Shown: positions 15,994 through 24,817 of the stretch, one piece after another | How the letters are laid out: each line of letters starts with the position of its first letter | Numbering within the stretch: position 1 is the stretch's first letter | NCBI RefSeq assembly: GCF_900546705.1 | Contig: NZ_URDP01000020.1 | Coordinates: 1-36,257 of the forward strand | DNA: 36,257 nt | Direction: 5' to 3' | From: an uncultured Oscillibacter sp. | GTDB taxonomy: Bacteria > Bacillota > Clostridia > Oscillospirales > Oscillospiraceae | Translations under genes and position numbers: made by a program | The notes under the pieces: model-generated | What the model saw: only the letters and a program-made list of their open reading frames with translations | The model's database searches: none | Told to the model about the DNA's origin: nothing

Positions 15994-16755
15994 ATGGAGA
16001 TCATTACCAGCCGCAGCAATGGGCTGTGTACGCATCTGCGGAAGCTCTCCGCCTCCGGCTCCTATCGCCGCAGGTGCGGAGAGTTTCTTTGCGACAGCCC
16101 CAAGCTGCTGGAAGAGGCGCTGGTGCACCACGGACGAGTGCGCACGGTGGTGTACACGGAGGGGACGGCGCTGCCGCCGCTGCCGGAGGGAGTCCGGCTG
16201 GTACAGGTGCCTGCGGATGTGATGGCTTCCGTCTCTCCGGCCCAGACGCCCCAGGGGGTGCTGTCTGTGTGCGCCATGGCGCCCCAGACGGTGCCTGCCA
16301 AGCTGGAGGGGGCGGTCTACGTGGTGCTGGATGGAGTACAGGACCCCGGCAACGTGGGCACCATCCTCCGCACGGCGGACGCGTTGGGCGCCGACGGCGT
16401 CTTTTTGCTCCGCGGCTGCGCGGATCTCTATAACCCAAAGACCGTCCGGGCCACCATGGGGGCCCTGTTCCGTATTCCGGCGTGGACCTGTGAGCCGGAG
16501 GACCTGCGTGCCCTGCTGGACGCAAGCGGCATCCCCCTCTACGGCGCCGCGCTGCGCCGGGATACGGTGGACGCCCGGACGGTGGACTACCGCCGGTGTG
16601 CGCTGGCCATCGGCAGCGAGGGCCGGGGCCTTTCCGAGACAATGCTCTCCCTTTGTGACCGGACCATCCGCATCCCCATGCGGGAGCGGTGCGAATCCCT
16701 CAACGCCGCCGCCGCGGCCACGGTCTTGCTGTGGGAAGCGGCCCGGGAGCGGTGA
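15994..16755 (+). CDS. RNA 2'-O-methyltransferase, TrmH/SpoU family
   Basis: The 253-residue enzyme belongs to the knotted SPOUT superfamily, which transfers methyl from S-adenosylmethionine to ribose 2'-OH in rRNA or tRNA. An N-terminal substrate-binding region (about residues 1-95) is followed by the SpoU domain: motif GVQDPGNVGTILRTADALGA, then AIGSEGRGLS, then IPMRERCESLNAAAAATVLLWE, with the SLN that positions the cofactor and a Gly-to-Arg change just before it. ATG 15994 follows AAAGGAG by 9 bases. This is the first gene of a run with dprA and topA. Which RNA is methylated (23S rRNA as for RlmB, or tRNA) cannot be told. Confidence 0.88.
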   Translation: MEIITSRSNGLCTHLRKLSASGSYRRRCGEFLCDSPKLLEEALVHHGRVRTVVYTEGTALPPLPEGVRLVQVPADVMASVSPAQTPQGVLSVCAMAPQTVPAKLEGAVYVVLDGVQDPGNVGTILRTADALGADGVFLLRGCADLYNPKTVRATMGALFRIPAWTCEPEDLRALLDASGIPLYGAALRRDTVDARTVDYRRCALAIGSEGRGLSETMLSLCDRTIRIPMRERCESLNAAAAATVLLWEAARER

Positions 16756-16769
16756 GAGGAGGCGGGGAC

Positions 16770-17948
16770 GTGCTCAAATACTGGCTGTGGCTTTGCACGC
16801 TGCCGGGACTGCGCAATCAGACCCGGCTGGCGCTGGTGCGCCACTTCGGGTCCCCGGAGGCAGTGTTCTACGCCGACCGGGAGGAAATCCTCCTGACGGA
16901 GGGAATCACCCTGGAACAGGCCGACTGCCTGAAAGACCGGAACCTTACCCGGGCCGAACGGGTGCTGGGCCGGTGCGAGGAGCTTGGAATCACGCTGCTG
17001 ACCATTCAGGATGCGGCCTATCCCAGGCGGCTTTACAATATTTACGATCCGCCGTGCCTGCTCTATGTGCGGGGACGGCTGCATGCTTTTGACGAGGAGG
17101 CGGTGATTGCCGTAGTGGGAACCCGCTCCTGCACGCCCTACGGGATTTCCTGCGCCGAAAAGCTGGGCTGCGGTCTGGGGCAGGGCGGTGCCGTGGTGGT
17201 CAGCGGTCTTGCAGCAGGCATTGACAGCGCCGCATTGCGGGGCGCGCTCCGTGCCGGCGGACGGGTGGCGGCTGTTCTGGGAAACGGGCTGGATGTGGTC
17301 TATCCCAAGGAAAACCGCTACCTCTACGAGGATGTGGCCGCCGCCGGGTGCCTGCTGAGCGAATACCCCCCGGGAACCCGGCCCATCGGCAGCCACTTTC
17401 CCCACCGCAACCGGATTCTCTCCGGACTGGCGCTTGCCACGCTGGTGGTGGAGGCACCGGTCCGCAGCGGCGCACTGATCACCGCCGGGACTGCGCTGGA
17501 GCAGGGACGGGATGTGCTTGCCGTCCCGGGCCCCATCGACGCGCCGGCCAGCGCCGGATGCAACCAGCTCATCCGCGAGGGTGCGGGACTGGTGAGCGAC
17601 GCGTGGGACATCCTGCGGGAATATGAGGGGCGCTTCCCGGAAAAGCTCCATCCGTGTGAGCCGGACGGGCGGCCCCAGGCAGTGGGATACCAGGCCCGTC
17701 AGCAGACGCCGGAAAAACCGGCGCCGCCGCCCACTGTGCGCGCCGCGGACCGGAATCTGACGGACGACCATACGGCGCTGCTGCGGACGCTGGGAGACAG
17801 CGAGCCCATGCTGGTGGATGACCTGATCGAGCAGACGGGCCTTCCCACCCGGCGGGTGCTCTCGGCCCTGACCATGCTGGAAATTGAAAACCTGGTGGAA
17901 CAGCACAGCGGGAAACGCTATACCCGCACCGTGACACTGATTGAATAA
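16770..17948 (+). CDS. dprA: DNA processing protein DprA
   Basis: DprA binds incoming single-stranded DNA in natural transformation and loads RecA; it is also common in non-competent species. The start is GTG 16770, with AGAGGAGG 7 bases upstream, 14 bases after the previous stop. The 392-residue protein has a helix-hairpin N-terminus (TLPGLRNQTRLALVRHFGS), the Rossmann-like core (AVVGTRSCTPYG, VVSGLAAGIDSAALRGAL, GNGLDVVYPKENRYLY, IGSHFPHRNRILSGL, EAPVRSGALITAGTALEQGR) and a C-terminal winged helix (about residues 330-392). The usual HRGAL is LRGAL here. It lies in the common order dprA-topA. Confidence 0.94.
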   Translation: MLKYWLWLCTLPGLRNQTRLALVRHFGSPEAVFYADREEILLTEGITLEQADCLKDRNLTRAERVLGRCEELGITLLTIQDAAYPRRLYNIYDPPCLLYVRGRLHAFDEEAVIAVVGTRSCTPYGISCAEKLGCGLGQGGAVVVSGLAAGIDSAALRGALRAGGRVAAVLGNGLDVVYPKENRYLYEDVAAAGCLLSEYPPGTRPIGSHFPHRNRILSGLALATLVVEAPVRSGALITAGTALEQGRDVLAVPGPIDAPASAGCNQLIREGAGLVSDAWDILREYEGRFPEKLHPCEPDGRPQAVGYQARQQTPEKPAPPPTVRAADRNLTDDHTALLRTLGDSEPMLVDDLIEQTGLPTRRVLSALTMLEIENLVEQHSGKRYTRTVTLIE

Positions 17949-17963
17949 ATCGGCAAAAAATAT

Positions 17964-17979
17964 GCGCCCTGCGGGGCGC
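17964..17979 (+). other. Small hairpin just before the topA ribosome site
   Basis: A 6-bp all-GC stem (17964-17969 with 17974-17979) with a TGCG loop, two bases before GGAGGT (17982-17987). No T run follows. Confidence 0.5.
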
Positions 17980-17991
17980 CTGGAGGTAAAT

Positions 17992-20397
17992 ATGGCAGAA
18001 TACAGCCTGGTCATCGTGGAGTCTCCCGCGAAGGCCAAGACCATTGGAAAGTACCTGGGCAAGGACTTTGAGGTAAAGGCCTGCATGGGCCACCTGCGGG
18101 ATCTGCCCAAAAGCACCCTGGGGGTGGATTTGGAGCACGACTTTGAGCCGGTCTACAAGCCTATCAAGGGAAAAGAGGATATTATCAGCGATTTGAAGAA
18201 GGCGGCCAAGGGCGCCAAGATGGTCTACCTCGCAACCGACCCGGACCGGGAGGGAGAGGCCATTTCCTGGCATTTGAAGCAGCTTTTGAATCTGCCCGAC
18301 GACAAGACCCGCCGGGTGACCTTCAACGAGATCACCAAAAAGGTGGTCCAGGAGAGCATCCGCCAGCCCCGGGGTATCGACCAGGATCTGGTGGACGCCC
18401 AGCAGGCTCGCCGCATTCTGGACCGGATCGTGGGTTATGAGCTCAGCCCTCTGCTGTGGAAAAAGATCCGTCGGGGCCTCTCCGCCGGGCGGGTGCAGTC
18501 TGTTGCCACCCGCATGGTGGATGACCGGGACCGGGAGATCGAGTCCTTCCAGCCGGAGGAGTATTGGACGCTGGACGCCAATCTCACCGGCAGCGATGTC
18601 AAGAAGATCCCCTTTGCCGCCCGGTACCACGGAAAGAACGGAAAGAAGGCGGAGCTCAAGTCCGAGGCGGAAGTGGACGCCGTGGTTCATGAGACGGAGA
18701 ACCTTCCCTTTACGGTCAAGTCCGTCAAGCGTGCGGATAAGCAGCGCTCCCCCTCTCCTCCCTTCACCACCTCCACCATGCAGCAGGAGGCGTCCCGGAA
18801 GCTGTCCATGACGCCCCGGCGCACCATGGCCATTGCCCAGCAGCTCTACGAGGGCGTGGACATCGAAGGTGAGGGCACGGTGGGCCTTATTACCTATATG
18901 AGAACGGACTCCCTGCGGATTTCCGAGGAGGCCATGGCCGCCGCCAAGGAATTCATTGTGGGACGTTACGGCAAGGAGTACTATCCTGCCCGTCCCAACC
19001 ACTACAAGGCCAAGGCCAGCGCCCAGGACGCCCACGAGGCCATCCGTCCCAGCAATGTGAACTGGACGCCGGAGATGCTGAAAAAGGATCTGACCGGCGA
19101 GCAGTACCGGCTCTACCGGCTGGTTTGGAGCCGGTTTGTGGCCTGCCAGATGGCCAACGCCGTCTATGACAGCGTCTCCGTGGACATCGAGGCGGGGGCC
19201 CACAGCTTCCGCACCAGCTCCTCCAGCCTGAAGTTCTCCGGCTACACCGCGGTGTACGAAGAGGGCCGGGACGAGGAGAAGGAGGAAAAGGAGTCTCCTC
19301 TGCCTGCCCTGCAGGAGGGGGAGGTGCTGGAGCTCAAGAATTTCAGCCGGGACCAGCATTTCACCCAGCCTCCTGCCCACTATACCGACGCCACGTTAAT
19401 CCGCGCCATGGAGGAGCAGGGCATCGGCCGTCCCTCCACCTACGCGCCCACTGTGTCCACCATTCTGGATCGGGAGTACGTCATCAAGGAGGGCAAGTAC
19501 CTGCACATCACCAACCTGGGCCGGGTGGTCACGGCGCTGATGAAGGAGAAATTCCGGGACATTGCCGACCTTCAGTTCACGGCCCATATGGAGCAAAAGC
19601 TGGATTCGGTGGAGGAGGGAACCACCCCCTGGAAGGACGTGCTGCGGGAGTTTTACGGGGATTTTGACAGGGATCTCAAGCAGGCGGAAAAGGATCTGGA
19701 GGGAACCCGCATCAAGGTGCCCGACGAGGTCAGTGAGGAGATCTGCCCCGAGTGCGGACGCAATCTGGTGGTCAAGTCCGGCCGGTTCGGCCGCTTTTTG
19801 GCCTGCCCGGGTTACCCTGAGTGCAGCTTTACCATGCCGCTGGTGGTGGAGATGCCCGGTCGCTGCCCCAAGTGCGGCGGGCGCATCATGAAGCGCACGG
19901 GCACCAGCAAAAAGACCAACAAGCAGTATACCTACTACTGCTGCGAGCATGTGGGCAGCAAGGACGAGGCTAACCGCTGTGACTTCATGACCTGGGACGT
20001 GCCGGTGAAGGACGACTGCCCCGTGTGCGGACAGACCATGTTCAAAAAGGCGGGCCGGGGCTTCAAAAAGCCCTTCTGCATCAACCCCAACTGCCCCAAC
20101 TTCCTGCCGGAGGACAAGCGTGGCTATCCCCGGAAAAAGACGGAGACGGCGGATGCCGAGGCGGAGACTGCGCCGGAGAGCGGGGAAGCTGCTGAGGCGA
20201 AGAAGCCTGCGGCAAAGAAATCCGCAGCAAAGGCCACGGCTGCCGGGTCCGCCGCGGGAAAGACCGCTTCTGCGGCGAAAAAAACTGCCGAAAAGAAGAC
20301 CGCTGCAAAAAAGACAACCGCAAAAAAGACAGGGGCCAAGGCGGTGAAAACGGCCAAGACCAAGAAGGCCGCAGAGAAAGCAGCGGAAGAGGCATAA
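17992..20397 (+). CDS. topA: DNA topoisomerase I
   Basis: Type IA topoisomerase, which relaxes negative supercoils behind transcription. ATG 17992 follows GGAGGT by 4 bases. The 801-residue protein starts with the Toprim domain (YSLVIVESPAKAKTIGKYLG; DPDREGEA), and the active-site Tyr is near residue 302 in GLITYMRTDSLR. Three C4-type zinc fingers follow (CPECGRN...CPGYPEC, CPKCGGR, CPVCGQT...CINPNC). The last 65 or so residues are a Lys/Ala-rich tail with repeated KKTAAKK-like units and almost no other residue types, resembling histone H1-like tails; it should bind DNA nonspecifically. Cotranscribed with dprA and trmFO. Confidence 0.96.
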   Translation: MAEYSLVIVESPAKAKTIGKYLGKDFEVKACMGHLRDLPKSTLGVDLEHDFEPVYKPIKGKEDIISDLKKAAKGAKMVYLATDPDREGEAISWHLKQLLNLPDDKTRRVTFNEITKKVVQESIRQPRGIDQDLVDAQQARRILDRIVGYELSPLLWKKIRRGLSAGRVQSVATRMVDDRDREIESFQPEEYWTLDANLTGSDVKKIPFAARYHGKNGKKAELKSEAEVDAVVHETENLPFTVKSVKRADKQRSPSPPFTTSTMQQEASRKLSMTPRRTMAIAQQLYEGVDIEGEGTVGLITYMRTDSLRISEEAMAAAKEFIVGRYGKEYYPARPNHYKAKASAQDAHEAIRPSNVNWTPEMLKKDLTGEQYRLYRLVWSRFVACQMANAVYDSVSVDIEAGAHSFRTSSSSLKFSGYTAVYEEGRDEEKEEKESPLPALQEGEVLELKNFSRDQHFTQPPAHYTDATLIRAMEEQGIGRPSTYAPTVSTILDREYVIKEGKYLHITNLGRVVTALMKEKFRDIADLQFTAHMEQKLDSVEEGTTPWKDVLREFYGDFDRDLKQAEKDLEGTRIKVPDEVSEEICPECGRNLVVKSGRFGRFLACPGYPECSFTMPLVVEMPGRCPKCGGRIMKRTGTSKKTNKQYTYYCCEHVGSKDEANRCDFMTWDVPVKDDCPVCGQTMFKKAGRGFKKPFCINPNCPNFLPEDKRGYPRKKTETADAEAETAPESGEAAEAKKPAAKKSAAKATAAGSAAGKTASAAKKTAEKKTAAKKTTAKKTGAKAVKTAKTKKAAEKAAEEA

Positions 20398-20413
20398 GGC
20401 GCTTTGCGCTTTT
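20396..20413 (+). other. Small hairpin overlapping the topA stop
   Basis: A 7-bp stem (20396-20402 with 20406-20412, one G-T pair), TTT loop and four T at 20410-20413. It may act as a weak terminator or processing signal; the trmFO ribosome site AAAGGAG lies at 20424-20430. Confidence 0.45.
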
Positions 20414-20437
20414 GGAATCTGACAAAGGAGAAAATCT

Positions 20438-21745
20438 ATGAATGTAACCGTCATCGGCGCGGGTCTGGCCGGCAGTGAGTGCGCCTGGCAGCTGGCCCAG
20501 CGGGGCGTTCAGGTAACCCTGCGGGAGATGAAGCCGGAGAAAAAAACCCCGGCCCACGTCACGGAGGACTTTGCGGAGCTTTGCTGCTCCAACTCGCTGC
20601 GCAGCGATCAGCTGGAAAACGCCGTGGGACTTTTAAAAGAGGAAATGCGGCGGCTGGGAAGCCTGATCCTCTCCTGCGCCGACGCCACCCGGGTGGAGGC
20701 CGGCGGCGCACTGGCGGTGGACCGCCACGGCTTTGCCGCTTTGGTGACGGAGAAGATCAAAAGCCATCCCAATATCACGGTGGTTCCCGGTGAGGTGACG
20801 GACATCCCGGAGGGGGAGGTGGTCATCGCCTCCGGCCCCCTGACGTCCGACGCCCTGGCGGAGCGTCTCCAGGCCCTGCTTGGCGCGGAGAGCGATCTGC
20901 ACTTTTTCGACGCGGCGGCGCCGCTGGTGTCCGCCGAGAGCGTGGATATGGACAAGGCCTGGATGGGCTCGCGGTACGACCGGGGCACGGCGGACTATGT
21001 GAACTGCCCCATGACGGAGGAAGAGTACGACGCGTTCTGGCAGGCATTGACCACCGCCCAGGAGGCGGAGGTCCACGGCTTTGAGGACAAAATGGTCTTC
21101 GAGGGCTGCATGCCGGTGGAGGTCATGGCCCGGCGGGGGCACGACACCCTCTGCTACGGCCCCCTCAAGCCCCGGGGACTCAAAGATCCCCGCACGGGGA
21201 AGGAACCCTACGCAGTGGTGCAGCTGCGGCGGGACAACGCCGACGGCACCGTCTATAACCTGGTGGGCTTCCAGACCCACCTGCGTTTCCCGGAGCAGCG
21301 GCGGGTATTTTCCATGATCCCTGCCCTCCACGACGCGGAGTTCCTCCGTTACGGCGTCATGCACCGCAACACCTTCCTCAACTCTCCCCGGCTGCTGGAC
21401 CGGTACTACCGGCTGAAAAAGGAGCCGCGGATTTCGTTTGCCGGGCAGATGACCGGTGTGGAGGGCTATGTGGAGTCTGCGGCTTCCGGTTTTCTGGTAG
21501 GCGTGGAGACCGCCCGCCGGCTTTTGGGACAGCCGGCAGTGGACTTCCCCCAGGAGACGGCCATCGGCGCCCTGGGACTGTACATCTCCAACCAGTCCGT
21601 CACCGCCTTCCAGCCCATGAACATCAACTTCGGCATTATGCCGCCTCTGGGCTACAAGGTCAAGGGCAAGCGCAATAAGAACGCTGCGCTGTCCCAGCGG
21701 TCCCTGGACATTATCGATCAACTGAAAGAGGAGGTTCTGCCATGA
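20438..21745 (+). CDS. trmFO: Methylenetetrahydrofolate-tRNA-(uracil-5-)-methyltransferase TrmFO
   Basis: TrmFO makes ribothymidine at position 54 of tRNA using methylenetetrahydrofolate and FADH2. The 435-residue protein opens with the FAD-binding GAGLAGSE (residues 7-14), continues with FAELCCSNSLRSD, and carries the characteristic YVNCPMTEEEYDAFW, FEGCMPVEVMARRG and MTGVEGYVESAASGF stretches. Length and start fit the family; AAAGGAG is 7 bases before ATG 20438. The topA-trmFO order is common in Firmicutes. Its last codons overlap the plsX start by four bases, so the two are translationally coupled. Confidence 0.96.
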   Translation: MNVTVIGAGLAGSECAWQLAQRGVQVTLREMKPEKKTPAHVTEDFAELCCSNSLRSDQLENAVGLLKEEMRRLGSLILSCADATRVEAGGALAVDRHGFAALVTEKIKSHPNITVVPGEVTDIPEGEVVIASGPLTSDALAERLQALLGAESDLHFFDAAAPLVSAESVDMDKAWMGSRYDRGTADYVNCPMTEEEYDAFWQALTTAQEAEVHGFEDKMVFEGCMPVEVMARRGHDTLCYGPLKPRGLKDPRTGKEPYAVVQLRRDNADGTVYNLVGFQTHLRFPEQRRVFSMIPALHDAEFLRYGVMHRNTFLNSPRLLDRYYRLKKEPRISFAGQMTGVEGYVESAASGFLVGVETARRLLGQPAVDFPQETAIGALGLYISNQSVTAFQPMNINFGIMPPLGYKVKGKRNKNAALSQRSLDIIDQLKEEVLP

Positions 21746-22767
21746 AGATCATTGTGGACGCCATGGGCGGCGACAACGCCCCCCTTGCTCCGGTCCAGGG
21801 CGCGCTGGAGGCGCACCGGGCCTGCGGCGTGGACATTTTGCTGGTGGGCCGGGCGGCGGAGGTGCTGCGGGCTCTGGAGCAGTGCGGCGAGAAAACGCTG
21901 CCGGCCGGCGTGGAGATCCGGGACGCCAGCGAGGTGGTGGAGATCGCGGACGATCCTGCCACGGCTTTCAAAATGAAAAAGGACTCCTCCCTGACCGTGG
22001 GACTGAATCTTTTGAAAGAGGGCAGCGGGGACGCGTTTGTCTCCGCCGGCTCCACCGGTGCCTTACTGGCAGGTGCCACGCTGCTGGTCAAACGGATCAA
22101 GGGCATCCGCCGGGCGGCCCTGGGCCCCAGCCTTCCGGTGCTGGGGGGACAGGCCACCTTGTGCGACTGCGGTGCCAACGCCGAGTGCACACCGGAGTAC
22201 CTGCTGCAATTTGCCTTCCTGGGCAGCTTCTACGCCAAGAAGGTGCGGGGCATCGCCTCTCCCCGGGTGGGCCTTTTGAACATCGGCGCCGAGGAGGAAA
22301 AGGGTGATACCCTCCGCCACGAGACCTTTGCCCTGCTGCAAAAAGCCCAGGAGGAGGGCCGCATCAACTTCATCGGCAACATCGAGGCCAACGACGTGAT
22401 GCTGGGCGGCGCCGACGTGGTGGTCTCCGACGGCTTCACCGGCAACGTGATGCTCAAGACCCTGGAGGGCACGGCAAAGTTTTTGCTCAAGGAGCTCAAG
22501 GGCGTGTTTCTGACCAGCACCAAGACCAAGCTGGCCGCTGCCATGGTGAGAGGAGAGCTGGGTGCCCTCAAGCGGCAGGCAGACCCGGGCGAGGTGGGCG
22601 GCACGCCGTTTCTGGGCATTTCCAAGCCGGTCATCAAGGCCCATGGCGGCTCGGATGCCACAGCCATCAAAAACGCCGTGCTGCGGGCCAAGGAGTACGC
22701 GGAGAGCGGCTTCATCCAGGAGATCGAGGCAAATATCGATTATATGCGCGTGCGGCCCCAGGCGTAA
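21742..22767 (+). CDS. plsX: Phosphate acyltransferase PlsX
   Basis: PlsX converts acyl-ACP to acyl-phosphate, the acyl donor used by PlsY in phospholipid synthesis. The 341-residue protein begins with the signature MKIIVDAMGGDNAP and contains SAGSTGALLAGA, IGNIEANDVMLGGADVVVSDGFTGNVMLKTLEG and the C-terminal AHGGSDATAIKNAV. The start overlaps the trmFO stop as ATGA, and AAAGAGGAGG-like sequence lies just upstream inside trmFO. acpP, coding for the carrier protein whose acyl form is its substrate, follows after 85 bases with its own promoter. Confidence 0.96.
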   Translation: MKIIVDAMGGDNAPLAPVQGALEAHRACGVDILLVGRAAEVLRALEQCGEKTLPAGVEIRDASEVVEIADDPATAFKMKKDSSLTVGLNLLKEGSGDAFVSAGSTGALLAGATLLVKRIKGIRRAALGPSLPVLGGQATLCDCGANAECTPEYLLQFAFLGSFYAKKVRGIASPRVGLLNIGAEEEKGDTLRHETFALLQKAQEEGRINFIGNIEANDVMLGGADVVVSDGFTGNVMLKTLEGTAKFLLKELKGVFLTSTKTKLAAAMVRGELGALKRQADPGEVGGTPFLGISKPVIKAHGGSDATAIKNAVLRAKEYAESGFIQEIEANIDYMRVRPQA

Positions 22768-22783
22768 AAAATTTGATTTGGTA

Positions 22784-22813
22784 TTGACACCGGCGCAGTG
22801 GTTGCCGTATGAT
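22784..22813 (+). promoter_or_regulatory. Promoter of acpP
   Basis: TTGACA (22784-22789), 18-base spacer, TATGAT (22808-22813). There is no terminator between plsX and acpP, so this adds a separate, probably strong, start for the abundant carrier protein. Confidence 0.7.
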
Positions 22814-22852
22814 TACCCCAGCAAGTATTTCCATTAAGGGGTGGATCGTTCT

Positions 22853-23101
22853 ATGCCGATCGAGGATATTTTTCAGTCAATGCGGGAACTGGTGGCCGAG
22901 CACTTTGAGGTCAACCCGGAGGAAATCACCATGGACACCGAGTTCGAAGGTGACCTGGGCGCGGATTCCGTGGATGTGGTGGAACTGGTCATGAGCGTGG
23001 AGGACACGTTCGAGATCGGTGAAACCCCGGAGGACGTGGTAACGACCTTGAAGACTGTGGGCGACGTGGTCAACTACATCGCCGGGAAACTGGAAGATTG
23101 A
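22853..23101 (+). CDS. acpP: Acyl carrier protein
   Basis: ACP carries growing fatty acids on a 4'-phosphopantetheine arm. From ATG 22853 it has 82 residues, the normal size, with GGGGTGGA 8 bases upstream; the GTG at 22841 lies within that site. The attachment Ser39 is in the motif LGADSVDVVELVM, and the protein is strongly acidic as usual (EEITMDTEFEGD, EDTFEI). It sits between plsX and rnc, a common arrangement (plsX-acpP-rnc), here without fabD and fabG. Confidence 0.96.
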   Translation: MPIEDIFQSMRELVAEHFEVNPEEITMDTEFEGDLGADSVDVVELVMSVEDTFEIGETPEDVVTTLKTVGDVVNYIAGKLED

Positions 23102-23110
23102 GTCTGGAAC

Positions 23111-23129
23111 GCCCCGCTTTGTGCGGGGC
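23111..23129 (+). other. Hairpin between acpP and rnc
   Basis: A 7-bp GC-rich stem (23111-23117 with 23123-23129), TTTGT loop and a poor T tail (TTCCTTG). It probably acts as a weak terminator or stabiliser that lowers rnc expression relative to acpP. Confidence 0.55.
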
Positions 23130-23147
23130 TTCCTTGTGAGGTGCGAT

Positions 23148-23825
23148 ATGCAGGAGCTGGAAAAGAAACTGAATTATACATTCCGGGACCCCGGACTGCT
23201 GAGCGAGGCGCTGAGCCACAGCTCCTATGCCAACGAGCACCGCTCCGCAGGCCGCCGCAGCAACGAACGGCTGGAGTTTTTGGGAGATTCCGTGCTGGGA
23301 TTTGTGACGGCGGAGTTCCTCTTCCTCCACCATCCGGACCTGCCGGAGGGGGATCTGACGCGGATCCGGGCCGCGCTGGTGTGTGAGCAGAGCCTCTATG
23401 AGGTGGCCCGCAAGCTGGATCTGGGTGCCTATTTGAAGCTGGGACGGGGCGAGGAGGCCGGCGGCGGCCGGACCCGTACTTCCATCCTGGCCGACGCCAC
23501 GGAGGCGGTGTTTGCCGCCGTGTATCTGGACGGCGGCATCGGCGCCGCGTCCGCCCTTATTCACCGGGTGCTGCTGGATGCGGAGAAGGAAGAGGCGGTG
23601 GAAGAGCGCCGCCGGGACTACAAGACCGCCCTGCAGGAGCTGATCCAGCGGCAGGCGGACCAGGTGCTCAGTTACCGGATGATCGGCGAGGAGGGCCCTG
23701 ACCACAACAAGACTTTCCAGGCCCAGGTGCTGCTCAACGACCAGCCCATCGGTACCGGCTCCGGCCACAGCAAAAAAGAGGCGGAGCAGTCCGCCGCCCG
23801 GGACGCCCTGAGCCGTCTGGAATGA
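23148..23825 (+). CDS. rnc: Ribonuclease III
   Basis: RNase III cuts double-stranded RNA, including rRNA precursors. ATG 23148 with TGAGGTG 5 bases upstream gives 225 residues, the usual length. The catalytic signature NERLEFLGDSVLG is at residues 39-51 with Glu43 and Asp47, and a second acidic motif DATEAVFAAVYLDGG follows. A double-stranded RNA-binding domain (DYKTALQELIQRQ ... GSGHSKKEAEQSAARDAL) makes up the C-terminus. In many relatives smc and ftsY come next; here uppP follows behind a terminator. Confidence 0.96.
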   Translation: MQELEKKLNYTFRDPGLLSEALSHSSYANEHRSAGRRSNERLEFLGDSVLGFVTAEFLFLHHPDLPEGDLTRIRAALVCEQSLYEVARKLDLGAYLKLGRGEEAGGGRTRTSILADATEAVFAAVYLDGGIGAASALIHRVLLDAEKEEAVEERRRDYKTALQELIQRQADQVLSYRMIGEEGPDHNKTFQAQVLLNDQPIGTGSGHSKKEAEQSAARDALSRLE

Positions 23826-23848
23826 CCCCACAAGAGAAAAATACCCTG

Positions 23849-23880
23849 GGAGAGCCGCTTCGGCGGCTCTCCTTGCTTTC
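23849..23880 (+). terminator. Terminator after rnc
   Basis: A 10-bp stem (23849-23858 with 23863-23872) with a stable TTCG loop. The tail TTGCTTTC is only moderately T-rich. Confidence 0.75.
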
Positions 23881-23892
23881 GGGAAATACCGC

Positions 23893-23921
23893 TGGAATTT
23901 TTGCCCCGCCCATGCTATACT
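23893..23921 (+). promoter_or_regulatory. Probable extended -10 promoter of uppP
   Basis: TGC-TATACT (23913-23921) is an extended -10 box; the -35 position 17 bases upstream (TGGAAT) is poor. Confidence 0.45.
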
Positions 23922-23956
23922 GACTTCACTATGAGCGAATTTAGGAGGCTTTGCCT

Positions 23957-24790
23957 ATGTCTTTGCTGTCGTCCGTGATCCTGGGACTGATCCAGGGAAT
24001 CACCGAGTTCCTGCCCATCTCCAGCTCCGGCCACCTGGCCATTGCCGAGCATCTTCTCCACACCACCGGTACGGAGGCACCGGAGTTTTTTGACGTGCTG
24101 CTGCACCTGGGCACGCTGGTGGCGGTGTTTATCGCCTATTGGTCCGACATCCGGGATATGATCCTGGAGCTGATCGCCGGGGCCCGGGATCTGGCCCGCC
24201 GCTCCACGCCCAACCCGGTCCCGCCGGCCCGGCGGATGATCCTGCTCATCATCGTGAGCACCCTGCCGCTGTTTGCGGTGCTGCCGGTGAAGAAGCTGGT
24301 GGAGGGCCTGGCGGACAACATGTACTTTGTGGCCGGGGCGCTGCTGGTCACCGGCTGCCTGCTCTTTGCCAGTGACCGGGTGAAAAAGGGCCGCAAGACG
24401 GAAAAGTCCGCCACACTGCTGGACGCGCTGATCGTGGGCATCGGTCAGGCCGTTGCCACCTGCCCGGGCATTTCCCGCTCCGGCACCACCATTACCGCCG
24501 GGTGCTTTGTGGGCTTTGACCGCAAGTTCGCCGTGCGCTACTCCTTCCTCATGTCCATCCCCGCCATTCTGGGGGCCAACCTCCTCAGCCTGAAGGATGC
24601 TTTTGAGGTTGGAATCATCTGGGCGGACGTGCCGGTGTATCTGGTGGGTGTGGTGGTGGCCGCCGTGGTGGGCTACGCCTGCATCCGCCTTTTGAAGATG
24701 ATCGCTGAAAAGGGCCGCTTCGGCTTTTTCGCCTACTACTGCTGGATCGTGGGTGCACTGACGCTGATCATGACCCTGGTTCAGAACTGA
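23957..24790 (+). CDS. uppP: Undecaprenyl-diphosphatase UppP (BacA)
   Basis: UppP removes a phosphate from undecaprenyl pyrophosphate so the lipid carrier can be reused for wall synthesis; extra copies give bacitracin resistance. ATG 23957 follows TAGGAGG by 8 bases, giving 277 residues. The active-site region GLIQGITEFLPISSSGHL (from residue 10) and the second motif CPGISRSGTTITAGC are intact. About seven to eight hydrophobic membrane segments are evident. ftsK follows 27 bases later and is probably cotranscribed. Confidence 0.95.
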   Translation: MSLLSSVILGLIQGITEFLPISSSGHLAIAEHLLHTTGTEAPEFFDVLLHLGTLVAVFIAYWSDIRDMILELIAGARDLARRSTPNPVPPARRMILLIIVSTLPLFAVLPVKKLVEGLADNMYFVAGALLVTGCLLFASDRVKKGRKTEKSATLLDALIVGIGQAVATCPGISRSGTTITAGCFVGFDRKFAVRYSFLMSIPAILGANLLSLKDAFEVGIIWADVPVYLVGVVVAAVVGYACIRLLKMIAEKGRFGFFAYYCWIVGALTLIMTLVQN

Positions 24791-24817
24791 TGCTTTATTG
24801 TCCTAAGGAGGTTTAAC

